Shown: positions 11,280 to 21,653 of the stretch, one piece after another | How positions within the stretch are numbered: the stretch's first letter is position 1 | How the letters are laid out: each line of letters begins with the position of its first letter | Assembly: GCA_034359265.1 (NCBI GenBank) | Contig: CP136894.1 | Span: 31,340,501-31,404,500 of the forward strand | DNA from: Canna indica | Lineage: Eukaryota > Streptophyta > Magnoliopsida > Zingiberales > Cannaceae | DNA: 64,000 bases | Reading direction: 5' to 3' | Made by a program: the position numbers and the translations under genes | Notes under the pieces: generated by a model | Databases searched by the model: none | Seen by the model: the letters and a program-made list of their open reading frames with translations, nothing else | Told to the model about the DNA's origin: nothing

Positions 11280-12500
11280 CTACAATAGAGCAAGAGACCT
11301 TTGGTACTCAAATGGCTTTGGGTCCTTGGGGTCAATGGGCTTAGGTACCCAAAGTGTCTTAACAACACTAGGTTTTACTTTAAAAGCACAATCATAGATG
11401 GCATGCCCATATATACCACAACAAAAACAATGTCCATGAAACTTTTTCTTTTCATTTTTAACATGGACATGAGATTTAATGCTAGAATGCTTAACATAAG
11501 AAGGATGATGGGTATGAGCATTCTTAAGTAAAATATTTTTCTTCCTAGAGTTTCTAAAGGATGAAACATTGGATAAATTATGTGTTTTCTTACTCAAGAG
11601 AACAACCTCATTTTTCAAGTCATTAATGGACTTATGCAATGCATGAGATTGAGATCTCAACAAACAATTTTCATTTTTCAAACTCTTATTTTCCATTTTG
11701 AAATCATTTGAAGAATCATTACCCTTAAGTTTTAATCTATTTTTCAAGCTCTCATTTTCATTTCTAATTTTGGAAGTCTTGTTTAATAATTCATCATTTT
11801 CAATCTCTAACTTTTCATTTCTATGTCTTAAGTTCTTAATTTCAAGCTTCAAATCATCATGGCATGTCTCAAGCATACTAGTGTTCAATTTTTCATTTTC
11901 AACTTCTAAGGCATTCAAGTGACTAGTAAGCTTAGAGTTCTCCTTTTTAATTTTCTTTATTTCCTTGTACTTTTTCATGAGCAATTCATACATTTTTCTA
12001 CATTCATCAACTAGCTCATCACAAGACATGTCAAATGAGCTTGAATTGCTAGAATCACTGTTATGACAAGAAGCAGAAGACTTTACCTCATCATTAAGAC
12101 CCATGAGGCACAATTTTGAGGTGCCTTCATTGTCATCACATGATGAGGCTCCACTTGATTCCGAAGTGAAATTGGAGACATTCTTCTCCTTCTTGGATTT
12201 CTTTCTCATCAAAGGACATTTTTTCCTAATATGTCCCTTCTCTTGGCAAAGAAAGCACTTGACTTTTCTTTCCCTACTTTTAAGCGTGCTTCTTTGATCA
12301 GAAATGCTATGGGCATCACAAGAGACATTAGTAGTGGATGGATGACCATTGTCATCACCACCTTCAACATAAGTAGTAATCTCTTCGGTTTTTGCAAAAT
12401 GATATAGCATGTTTAATGTTGCCCAAATATCAAATGCGGATGTACAATTCATGACTTTATCAAGGATGCTATTGGGTGAGGTACAAGATATAGAATACAT
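11280..12500 (-). CDS. Gag of TR-GAG-1 (two CCHC knuckles, coiled coil), main open part
   Basis: A 406-codon open frame for a Sirevirus-type Gag, which would form the particle and bind element RNA. Residues 1-42 are the end of the copia Gag domain (AFDIWATLNMLYHF). Residues 82-95 form a CCHC knuckle (CFLCQEKGHIRKKC). A Ser-rich linker follows, then a long Lys/Glu/Asn-rich coiled coil at about 155-300. A second CCHC knuckle lies at 358-371 (CFCCGIYGHAIYDC), then LWVPKP. In autonomous Sireviruses integrase follows here, but this frame stops 20 residues later. The true N-terminus lies upstream (12501-12637 and 18631-18691), displaced by frameshifts and by gypsy G, so the start used here is only the first Met of the open part. 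The gene is not functional as it stands. Confidence 0.8.
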   Translation of the reverse strand: MYSISCTSPNSILDKVMNCTSAFDIWATLNMLYHFAKTEEITTYVEGGDDNGHPSTTNVSCDAHSISDQRSTLKSRERKVKCFLCQEKGHIRKKCPLMRKKSKKEKNVSNFTSESSGASSCDDNEGTSKLCLMGLNDEVKSSASCHNSDSSNSSSFDMSCDELVDECRKMYELLMKKYKEIKKIKKENSKLTSHLNALEVENEKLNTSMLETCHDDLKLEIKNLRHRNEKLEIENDELLNKTSKIRNENESLKNRLKLKGNDSSNDFKMENKSLKNENCLLRSQSHALHKSINDLKNEVVLLSKKTHNLSNVSSFRNSRKKNILLKNAHTHHPSYVKHSSIKSHVHVKNEKKKFHGHCFCCGIYGHAIYDCAFKVKPSVVKTLWVPKPIDPKDPKPFEYQRSLALL

Positions 12501-12637
12501 AGCATCTCCGATCCATTAGATTGAAACATTTTCTTGTCATGTTCACTCCAATCATGCATGTCAACCTTAGGTTCAATGTATTATAAACATCAAAACCTCT
12601 AGTCTTTAAGTAGGTGTACATTCTAGACTTCCAAAGA
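12501..12637 (-). pseudogene. Upstream Gag part of TR-GAG-1, frameshifted
   Basis: The translated minus strand continues the Gag similarity toward the N-terminus, for example the motif RMYTYLKT close to 12600, which matches the start of the TR-GAG-2 protein. The reading frame changes at least twice (near 12485-12500 and near 12575). The right edge at 12637 is the insertion point of gypsy G. Confidence 0.7.
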
Positions 12638-15170
12638 TGTCACACCCCAACTGAGGGTAGTGTGACCGGCCAAGGCCTACATCCTACCCCGAAGCCTACT
12701 ATCTACACTGACATATAAGAAACCAAAAGATATCGATAAAAAGAAACCTCAACACATGCTTTATTTAAAGTTTTTCAAAGTTCACAATATATGTTTTCAA
12801 ACCAAAGAGAAAACCATCATCGGAACAAACTGAAGATCTCAAATATCAAAGTTTTACAAACTTTTCCAAAACACAACTGTTAGTGCAGAAAAGGAAACAA
12901 CTACTAAGACACTGGACTATGACCCAAGGACGTCGCTACGAGATAAGGCACCACCACCCGCCCTCCAGCTGCACCATGCCGACAGGTCACAATCATTGCT
13001 GATGCTCTGCAAAAAAAAACAAGAAAATAAACTGTGAGTCCACTTGGGACTCAGTGAGCGGTTCTTGTGAACCTCCACACAATCCTCAGTTATTCAGGCA
13101 TAACATATAAGGCAACATAATATATATTCAGGGAGGTAAGTTACTTTCTAGTATGACTACTGATCCTATGGGTCATTCTGAATAAACCATATATGTGAAA
13201 ACTTGCCATCTTGGCCTATCAAGTCTTCGGCATCCGGCCCTTGGGCCTACATATGGTATTAGAATCCCGGCTACAACCGGCCCTACCATAAAAGGTAGAA
13301 TCACACTGGCCAATCGGCCACATCATAGCAAGATGTAAACAAGAAATTCCGGGCCATCGACTAGGATGGTCCACTAGTCTCCGGGCACCGTCTGGGGTAG
13401 GGATAGCTAGTCCCACCCAACTGGGGTCTAACACCTAGGGGGCCCATTGGTGCATCTCAAGACCCAAACACTGGCCGAGCTAAGCATTGGTCATTTCCGA
13501 CCTCCATGCTTCTCGGCGGACCATCTCAAGCACATAACACAATCAAATGCCCTAGGGTTTCCTTATATACACTTCGGGCCCTTGCCCGTATCCGGCGCTA
13601 ATTCGGGCTACAGGGTCAACAAATTAATGCTGCCCTTCCAAAATTGTGCACGCCTAATAGTTCTAGGTTTCCAAAAATGTTTACTAGGAGTCCTAGAAAG
13701 ATGTGTCATCTCCTAGCTAAGTTTCCATATATGCTAAGCATCTTGCAACGTCCTACATGTTGTCTAGCGTTATACGCTACCTTGGGTGAGGAATTCTATA
13801 TACCGACCTTGGAATTCCACCCATGAACATTTTAGGACAGCTTATACAATTTAAAGAAAAATAAGAATAACTTACAACAACTACTATATATACCTACGAG
13901 ATTCATCAATAATCATTTATACACTACATTTAGAATTTATTTCAATAAGAAGCAACTTATAAAGCATGAAAATATAACCATAAATTCACAACGCACGAAA
14001 TACTAAGCATGGTAACATATTTCATCATTTCAAAACTTAAAGAGGAATGAGCTAAGGATGGTCACTAAGCAAAGATTACTACAATTACATAAATCAATAA
14101 ATTTACTTGCCATGGTTAGAGTTCTTCCTAAGTATCATCATGTCTCTATAGTTTTAGCAAGAACATTACCATAACTGAGATAAATATAGATACATAGTTG
14201 TGACAATCTCTAAGACGAACATCAATCATATGATACAAGTTCAACTTATCTATAAGCATGCGATAGCAAATCAAAACAACACAACCTGAAACCAAGCATG
14301 TTAAATCCGAGCAGTCCACTTTTTCTCACCCTTGCCCTTGCTCGGCCGACTCAAGCTAGGAGACCCCCTGTTCGGTAGAGTCCTCAAGGATGAACGAGCA
14401 TGGTTGCGACAATGACACGAGTGATAAATCCATAGATCTAACATATACGAAGATAAAGCGATATACGAGTTTCGAGACGAGCGAGGAAATTGGGGAAAAT
14501 TTCGGCATGACCTTTCCCCTTTTTCGTCTACTCGGTCAACCCTCAAGAACGCGAAATAAACACGTTTAAAACACAAGATCATAGGAATACACAATGATTA
14601 AAGTTCTAATACGAAGAAATGCATCGATCAGCAAGAACTCACGAGAGAAAACCCGATTTCAAATCTTATAGGGACGGCCACCCGCCTCCCTTCAAAAACT
14701 ATGCTAACCACTCACCTTGATTGGATCCCGAGGAAGCCTCGATGAAGACAAGCTCCGATCTCCTCGAGAGTCGACGCGGACTCGGTGCCGACAAGATCTC
14801 CCCTCTCTCCCTTTTCCCCCTTGCTCAGGCTGTGTGCGGCTCCAAGATGAGCAGCACGACTAATGATGAGGGATTATATTCTCTCATCCATAAATGACTC
14901 AAATTCCCCTCATATGACTTAACCTCTACTCGATTCGATCCGAGTCCAATTCGGGCTCCGATTCAATCCGCACTCAAGAGTCGAACTCGACTTTAATAAA
15001 CATCTTCTATGTAAAAGGAAATAAGCATTGATCTAATTAAAACTTCATATTCTCATGAGTCGAGTTATATCTTCTACTCGAGGTGATTCTGCGGCTCGTC
15101 CCAACTAACCCCCGATCTGGTGCGCTGCACCAAAATAGATTTTTATATTAGGAAATTTTCGGGTCTTACA
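12638..15170 (-). repeat. 3' LTR of gypsy G
   Basis: On the + strand it starts TGTCACACCCC and ends GGGTCTTACA, 2533 bp. The same family as LTR C (21654-24015), with shared blocks such as the tracts near 13365-13460/22340-22440. The last 740 bp match the 5' remnant at 17948-18630. Confidence 0.9.
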
Positions 15171-17300
15171 ACCTTCCCCCCTTATGGGAAATTCGACCTC
15201 AAATTTTGAAGAGTCACACGAACTTACCAGATCTTCGAACAGGGAAGGGTAACGTTCCCTCATGACTTGCTCTACTTCCCAGGTAGCTTCCTATCCGAAG
15301 TGATACTCCCACCTAACTTTTACCAAGGGAATTTTCTGGGACCTCAGTTTCCTGATCTGTCGGTCAAGTATCTCCACTAGCCTCTCCTCATACGAGACCG
15401 TCGTGTCCACCTCAACCACAATCGGTTCGATTACATGGGACTCATCCCTCACATATCTTCGGAGCATTGACACATGAAAAATCGGGTCAACTCTACTCAG
15501 ACTAGATGGCAGAGCCAACTCATAAGCCACCGCGCCTCTTCGCTTGAGAATAGGAAAAGGCCCAATGAACCTAAGGCTCAACTTTCCCCTCTTCCCAAAC
15601 TGGACCACCCCTTTCGTGGGGGAAACCTTTAGGAACACCAAGTCACCCTCAGCAAACTACAAACCTCTTGCTTCTTATCGGCATACATCTTCTGGCGACT
15701 CTAAGCCACCAACAATCTTTCCTTCATCAGCTGCACCTTACTCACCGCCTCCTCTATCAGGTCAGGGCCTACCATGAGAGCCTCTTCGGTCTAAAACCAG
15801 CCCACAAGAGATCTATACCGCCGCCCATACAAAGCCTCAGAGGGAGCCATGCCAATGCTACTGGGGTAGCTATTGTTGTAGGCAAACCCAATCAACGGTA
15901 GATGCTTCTCCCAATCGCCTGCCAGGTCCAGAACGCAGGCTCTCAACATATCTTTCAGAGTTTTGGATGGTCCTCTCAGAATGCCCATCTGCCTATGGAT
16001 GGAAAGTCGTACTAAACCGTACTTGAGTGCCCAAGGCTTCTTGGAAAGATTGCCAAAATCGGGCAGTGAACTGGGTACCTCGATTTGATATGATCATCAC
16101 TGGGGTACCATGATAAGCCATAATCCGATCTAGAAATAGTCCGGCGTACTTATCTGCGAAAAAGGTTGTCTTCACCGGAATGAAGTGTGCGGTCTTGGTT
16201 AATCGATCCACTACCACCCAAATAGAATCAAAGCCTCCTCTTGACTTAGGAAATCCGATCACTAGGTCCATGGTGATTTTCTCCCACTTCCACTCGGGCA
16301 CCTCGAGGTTTTGCAGCAACCCCGCGGGCTTTAGGTGTTTAGCCTTCACTTGCTGGCAGACCAGACATTTGGATACAAATTTTGCTATCTCTCTTTTCGT
16401 GCCCTACCACCAGTAATGTTGCCGTAGATCTCGGTACATTTTGGTAGCTCCCGCATGCATCGTATAAGTGGAACGATGGCCCAACTCCAGGTCTTGCCTA
16501 CGCACCTCTGCCATATCCGGCACCATGATTCGGTCTTTGAAACTTGGCACACCCTCCGAGTCCAACCTGAATCCATTCTCTGCATCGCCTCTTTGCACCA
16601 GATCCTTGGTCAACGTACAAAAGGCATCCTCTCCCTGCATGGCACGCAGCATGTCCACCAACGTGGATTCTACCCGCAGGTGTGCCACCAAAGCACTTGA
16701 AATTGACATTGACAAGGTTGTACCCCCATCTAGGCACAACGCCAACTCTCGAGCCAGAGGCCTCCGCTAATTTCCAAATGAGCCAAATTGCCCATGGATT
16801 TTTTGCTCAGAGCATCTGCTACCACATTTGCTTTCCCCGGATGGTACATAATGGTGCAGTCATAACCCTTTAGGAGCTCCAGCCACCTCCTCCGCCTGAG
16901 GTTCAACTCCTTTTGGGTAAACAAGTACTAGAGGCTCTTGTGATCCATATAGATCTCGCAAGTCTCTCCATACAGGAAGTGCCACCAGAGCTATAGTGCA
17001 AAGACCACTACTGTACAAAGACCACTGTTGTGCAAAGACCACTGCTGCTAGCTCTAGGTCGTGCGTCGGATAGTTCTTTTCATGAACTTTCAGCTGGCGA
17101 GATGCATAAGCTATAACTCTGCCAAACTGCATCAAAACACAGCCCTAGCCAACCCGGGAGGCATCACAGTAGGCTACAAACTCTCCTGAGCCGGAAGGTA
17201 CAGCCAACACGGGTGCAAATATCAAACATTCCTTGAGCTTCTAAAAGCTCGCCTCGCATTTGTCGTCCCAAATGAACCTGACCCTTTTTTTGGGTCAACC
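15171..17300 (-). pseudogene. pol of gypsy G: RNase H, integrase and chromodomain, broken
   Basis: In minus-strand order: RNase H (about 17135-16800; [38 protein letters not shown]), the integrase zinc domain (16745-16385; HRSTYTMHAGATKMYRDLRQHYWW, then a Cys pair), the integrase core (16349-15791; ITMDLVIGFP, VVDRLTKTAHF, AFAYNNSYPSS-type region, EALYGRR) and the C-terminal domain with chromodomain (15641-15230; HVSMLRRYVRD, EILDRQIRKLRSQKIPLVKVRWE). The gene would process and integrate element cDNA. Stops and frameshifts break it, among them a 17-bp triplication at 16999-17046 in RNase H. The chromodomain marks the element as a chromovirus. Confidence 0.9.
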
Positions 17301-17947
17301 GAGTCAAACTTTTGCAATTCTGGAGAAGTTCTCCATAAACTTCCAATAGTACTCAGCCAAACCACGAAAACTGCGGATCTCAGTCACGCTACTCGGCCGT
17401 TTACAGTTCTGCACCACTTCCACCTTTGCAAGATCTACCCTTATCCCATCCTTGGATACTACATGGCCCAAGAACCCTACACTTTCCAACCAGAATTCAC
17501 ACTTGGAAAATTTTGCAAACAAGCGGTGCTCTCTGAGGGTTTCCAAGACCATTCTCAGGTGCATAGAGTGCTCTTCCTCACTCTTGGAGTAGACCAGAAT
17601 GTCGTCAATGAAGACGATCACAAAGCTATCCCGGTACTCCTTAAATACCCTGTTTATTAGCTCCATGAAGGTAGCAGGTGCATTGGTTAAGCCAAAGGAC
17701 ATCACTAGGAACTCGTAGTGACCATAGCGAGTCCTAAAGGCCGTCTTAGACACATTGCAGTCCCAAATTCTCAGCTGATGGTATTCGGACCTTAAGTCTA
17801 TCTTTGAAAACCATTGTGCCCCTTGCAGTTGGTCAAACAGATCGTCTATCCTCGGCAGTGGGTAACGATTCTTGACAGTCACCTTGTTCAGCTGCCTATA
17901 GTCGATGCACATGCGCATCGACACATCCTTCTTCTTCACGAAGAGAA
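17301..17947 (-). pseudogene. Reverse transcriptase of gypsy G, 5' truncated and fused to LTR
   Basis: RT palm and fingers with [23 protein letters not shown] (first catalytic Asp), [22 protein letters not shown] (the catalytic Asp pair) and the connection segment [11 protein letters not shown]. All three Asp are kept, and about 215 codons are open. The open frame runs 76 bases further upstream into 5' LTR sequence (to 18023), so its first residues are LTR-derived. The N-terminal RT, protease and gag are gone. The frame ends near 17304, where a frameshift separates it from RNase H. Confidence 0.9.
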
Positions 17948-18630
17948 TAGATCTAACATTTACGAACATAAAGTGATCTATGAGTTTCAAGACGAGCGAG
18001 GAAATTGGGAAAAATTTCAGCATGACCTTTCCCCTTTTTCCTCTACTCGGCCAGCCCTCAAAAACACGAAATAAACACGTTTAAAACACAAGATCATAGG
18101 AATACACAACGATTAAAGTTCTAATACGAAGAAACACATCGATCGGCAAGAACTCGCGAGAGAAAACCCGATTTCAAATCTTATAGGGCCGGCCACCCGC
18201 CTCCCTTCAAAAACTATGCTAACCACTCACCTTGATTGGATCCCGAGGAAGCCTCGATGAAGACGAGCTCCGATCTCCTTGGCGTCGACAAGATCTCCCC
18301 TCTCTCCCTTTTCCCCCTTGCTCGGGCTATGTGCGGCTCCAAGAGGAGCCACACGGCTCATGATGAGGGATTATATTCCCTCATCCACAAATGGCTCAAA
18401 TGCCCCTCATATACTTAACCTCTACTCGATTCGACCCAAGTCCAATTCGGGCTCTGATTCAATCCGCACTCAAGAGTCGAACTCGACTTTAATAAACATC
18501 TTATGCATAAAAGGAGATAACCATTGATCTAATTTAAACTTCATATTCTCATGAGTCGAGTTATATCTTCTACTCGAGGCGATTCTGCGGCCCGTCCCGA
18601 CTAACCCCCGATCAATTTTCGGGTCTTACA
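17948..18630 (-). repeat. Remnant of the 5' LTR of gypsy G
   Basis: Matches 14432-15170 at roughly nine bases in ten, with many C/T and G/A differences. It lacks about 20 bases near 18280 and 36 bases just before the end. The outer end GGGTCTTACA at 18630 is intact and followed by the target copy AAAGA. At the inner edge the RT and LTR sequences share only a few bases around ATAGA, which suggests illegitimate recombination. Confidence 0.85.
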
Positions 18631-18691
18631 AAAGACTAAAGTTTGATTCATCGAACCTAGGAGGTGAAGACGCTACCGACTCTAGTGTCAT
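18631..18691 (-). pseudogene. First codons of TR-GAG-1 gag, cut off by gypsy G
   Basis: An ATG read from 18691 on the minus strand opens a short frame with PPRFDESNF, the usual start of copia Gag (a PxF-GxN-type motif). It runs into the target copy AAAGA, and the coding sense continues beyond element G at 12637. This places the G insertion inside gag about 20 codons from the start. Confidence 0.75.
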
Positions 18692-18744
18692 TTGATGATT
18701 GAGAGATGATGTAGAGGAGATGGTGAAATCTCAATCTACGAACC

Positions 18745-18756
18745 GCTCTGATACCA
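18745..18756 (-). other. Primer-binding site of TR-GAG-1
   Basis: Reverse complement TGGTATCAGAGC, an exact match to the common initiator-Met tRNA primer site. It lies 2 bases from the 5' LTR. Confidence 0.9.
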
Positions 18757-18758
18757 AT

Positions 18759-19404
18759 TGTTGGGTGAAATGGCCACACTAGAGGGGGGGGGTGAATAGT
18801 ATGTTAACTAATTTTTCGCCTAATTCCGATTTTAATCATTTCTTGATTAATTAGGCTAAGCACGATATTTATAGGAAGCGGAAGCAATAAATATGAAGCA
18901 ATAAATATGAAGCAATAAATATGAAGCAATAAACACAAACAAACTATCAATGCTAACACAACTATTTATAGTGGTTCGGCCCCAATGCCTACTCCACTAC
19001 CTAAGCACCCCGCTTAGGATTTCCAAACTAAGTTTACTAGATTAAATTGATTTTCTTACACATAGGACTTTGACCTGAAGAGTCTCACTCTCAACCTAAA
19101 ACACTTCCACACCCAGAAGTCTCCGTCTTCTTACCGAGAGCACTCTTCCACCTCAACCCTAAGGGACAACTCAACTAATCCTAGTAAACTACATTTACAA
19201 CGGTGGGTTTAAAGCCTTAATACCAAGGCAACCACCAACTCAATCAAACCTAGCAACCTAGGTTTACACAAGTTCAATTACAATCAAATAAACAACAAAA
19301 TACAATAACAATTGAAGTAATAAATCAAGCAATAAGTACACAAGTTCCAGTTTGTTATCATCAAAACCAAGATTAAGACCAAGGTAGAAAACCTTAGGCC
19401 AACA
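18759..19404 (-). repeat. 5' LTR of TR-GAG-1
   Basis: On the + strand TGTTGGGTGAAATGG to GGCCAACA, 646 bp. It keeps a segment near 19105-19150 that the 3' LTR lacks but has lost another part (near 19345) that the 3' LTR keeps in part. Both copies have independently lost the palindrome-rich centre seen in related LTRs. A short ATAAATATGAAGCA triplication occurs at 18886-18930. Confidence 0.85.
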
Positions 19405-20371
19405 ATCTTGTGGACAGAGAGGCGAGTTCTCACCGTGTGGGTAGTGTGGGAGGAGGCACCCAGGGATCTGCTATGGTCGTACCGATGCTTGTTTTGGGTG
19501 CGGCCAGCTAGATGACATCAAGAGGAATTGCCCAGTTGGGGGCGGTGATTAGGGAGACCACCTGCTTAGGTGTTTGCCATAACTCCAGAGGATGCTGAGG
19601 CATCCAATGCGGCGGTGACATGTATTATTTTAGTTTGTGCATTACCTGCTGATGCATTGTTTAATCTAGGTGTCACACACTCTTTTTTGTCTGAGTTGTT
19701 GGCTTCAAGGCTAGGAAATGATAAAAGTTGGCTTGTTGAACCGTTAGCAGTGTCTACACCTACGGGTGATACTGTTATTGCTAAGACGGTCTTTAGGGAC
19801 TATGAAATCTCCATAGGTGGGCATGATATAGAAGCGGAGCTGATGCAATTGCCAACTCTTGAGCTGAATGTGATATTGGGCATGGATTGGCTGTCAGCCC
19901 ATTATGCTTCACTAAATTGCAGAACAAAGGTGGTCACATTTTGCAAAACAAGAATACCACCCTTTACCTTTTAGGGCGACGAGAGAGGGGACTCTTTCAG
20001 GGTGATCTGCACTCTCAAGGCTCGTAAGCTGATGGTGGGTGGTTGTCAGTCCTTCCTGGCCTTTGTTTCCATGGATGAGGGAGGCAGAGGATCGACCGGT
20101 ATGGTAAATGAAACTCATGTGGTCATGGACTTTCCTGATGTGTTTCCTGAGGAGTTACCGGGACTACCACGGTTGCGGGAGATTAAATTTTGCATCGAGT
20201 TGTAGTCACGGGTGAAACCAATCTCAATCCCTTCGTATCGTTAGGCGCCTGCAGAGTTGAGAGAACTTAAGGTCCAACTATAGGAGTTGTTGGACTTACG
20301 GTTCATTCGCCCAAGTGTGTCACCTTGGGGAGCGCCGGTGTTGTTTGTTAAAAGGAAATATGGATTCATGT
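19405..20371 (+). pseudogene. gag end, protease and RT start of gypsy A
   Basis: Continuation of element A after TR-GAG-1. A degenerate zinc knuckle near 19480-19540 reads CFGCGQLDDIKRNC, with Asp in place of the His. The retropepsin domain is at 19570-19974. Its active-site motif reads NLGVTHSF where the family has D(L/S/T)G, so the catalytic Asp is lost. ILGMDWLSAHYA follows. Then FPDVFPEELPGLP and the first RT residues ([18 protein letters not shown]) occur with several stops (20203, about 20243 and 20281). It is cut at 20372 by LTR B. The gene is not functional. Confidence 0.85.
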
Positions 20372-21653
20372 TGTCACACTCCAAACCCGGTATGACCAGC
20401 TAGGGTACGCCATGTACCCCGAAGCCTAACCCAAACCAAACCACATAAACAATCAAACTAGACCTAAACATTTAATAGCATTTCAATGATTTCAACAAAA
20501 ACATTTATTTTTCAAAAACCCAAACCACCAACCCAATAAATAGCTAAATGCTCAAATTGATTTTAAAACTTTAATTACTAAACAAAGACACCTAAAAATA
20601 ATATAAATGTGGAAACATAGTAAACCGAGTCTATATGACTCAAACGACACGAAAAGTAACATGACTCAATTCGTTATCCCCCTCGACCATGACATGTCAC
20701 GAGACCCGCTGCCCTGCCGCCGCTAGCTGTGCTACTGCACCCTGGTACCTATTTGATCTCGCTCAGGTGCTGAAAAATAACAACATAAGAGGGAAGTCCA
20801 ACTAGGACTTAGTGAGTAGATCAGTCCCAAATTCACCACATCCAGCATTATCAAATAAAACACATATTTAAGCATAAGAAAAATGAAGCATAATTCAAGT
20901 GCATTTATTAATTTGCAGAGCAATCCTCCTAGACAACATATAGCGACATGCAGAAAATATGCTACCAAGTATAAATATAGATATGCTCAATGCAACAATC
21001 CACATGCTTACCCAGACTCGTCGGTCCTCATAGCCACATAGGGTAGGTAGTCAATGTGGCCTCCGATCTACCACCCAGCCAATGTCATCTCTTTGGGATA
21101 TGCTCTCCCCTCACCGACATGGCTCTTTCGATCCATCTCTTTGAGGCATACGTTCTCTCAACGGTCGGGATTTCGGACCGTCCCCTTGGGGTATGATCTC
21201 CCCTCACCGGTCAGAACTTCAGTGCCAACGCCGTCTCTTTGGGGCATACCCTCCCCTCATCGGAACTTCTGGAATAAGCACCAAGCACAGTACACACACA
21301 TAATAGCATACTAAGGAAAAGATGCAACTACACAATAATAAATAAACTATGCTATGAACATATCTCGGCCTCTCCATAGTCTCATGCAATAATCACATCC
21401 CACATATTTATATGAATAACATACGCATAGTCATAATTAAGTGTAACATCATAATGGTACATCACATAAATCATGCCATAATAATTCAAGAACGTCACAC
21501 CGTGCATGTAATCAGAAGTAAATAATATATATATATAGTGCTAGAACACGTAAACTACAAAAATATCTATCTATAAAGAACCCTACACTAGGTATTAAAT
21601 GTAGTGAGCATCTACAATAAACCACAACTCCATTTTTTGACCCTGTCACACCC
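20372..21653 (-). repeat. Partial LTR of gypsy element B
   Basis: On the + strand it begins TGTCACACTCCAAACCCGG in the middle of the RT of element A. It resembles the start of LTR E (48930) and the reverse of LTR A: the CCCCGAAGCCTAACCC block, the GACATGTCACGAGA block and ACTAGGACTTAGTGAGTAG. It contains imprecise repeats of a CTCTTTGGGGCATAC..CTCCCCTCA phrase at 21085-21260. It is cut at 21654 by LTR C. The rest is not in this window. Confidence 0.75.

Larger units (their letters stand above)
12638..18630 (-). mobile_element. Gypsy element G (Tekay/Del-like chromovirus), internally deleted
   Basis: The complete insertion is bounded by the 5-bp duplication AAAGA (12633-12637 and 18631-18635). 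It reads on the minus strand: a remnant of the 5' LTR (17948-18630), pol from RT to chromodomain, then the full 3' LTR (12638-15170). PBS, gag, protease, the start of RT and most of the 5' LTR are missing, removed by one deletion whose junction is at about 17947. Because both outer ends and the target duplication are intact, the deletion happened after insertion. It sits inside gag of TR-GAG-1. Confidence 0.9.
8165..19404 (-). mobile_element. TR-GAG-1: gag-only Sirevirus-like LTR element
   Basis: A Ty1/copia-type element on the minus strand inserted in gag of element A. It has two LTRs with TGTTGG..CCAACA ends, flanked by ATCTG (8160-8164) and ATCTT (19405-19409), a target duplication with one change. 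In transcript order: 5' LTR (18759-19404), Met-tRNA primer site, gag (split by gypsy G), about 2.5 kb of non-coding sequence, polypurine tract and 3' LTR (8165-8770). No protease, integrase, RT or RNase H is present anywhere inside. Removing G and its target copy leaves about 5.2 kb. This matches the described class of terminal-repeat retrotransposons that keep only gag (TR-GAG), which depend on autonomous relatives for pol functions. Confidence 0.85.
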
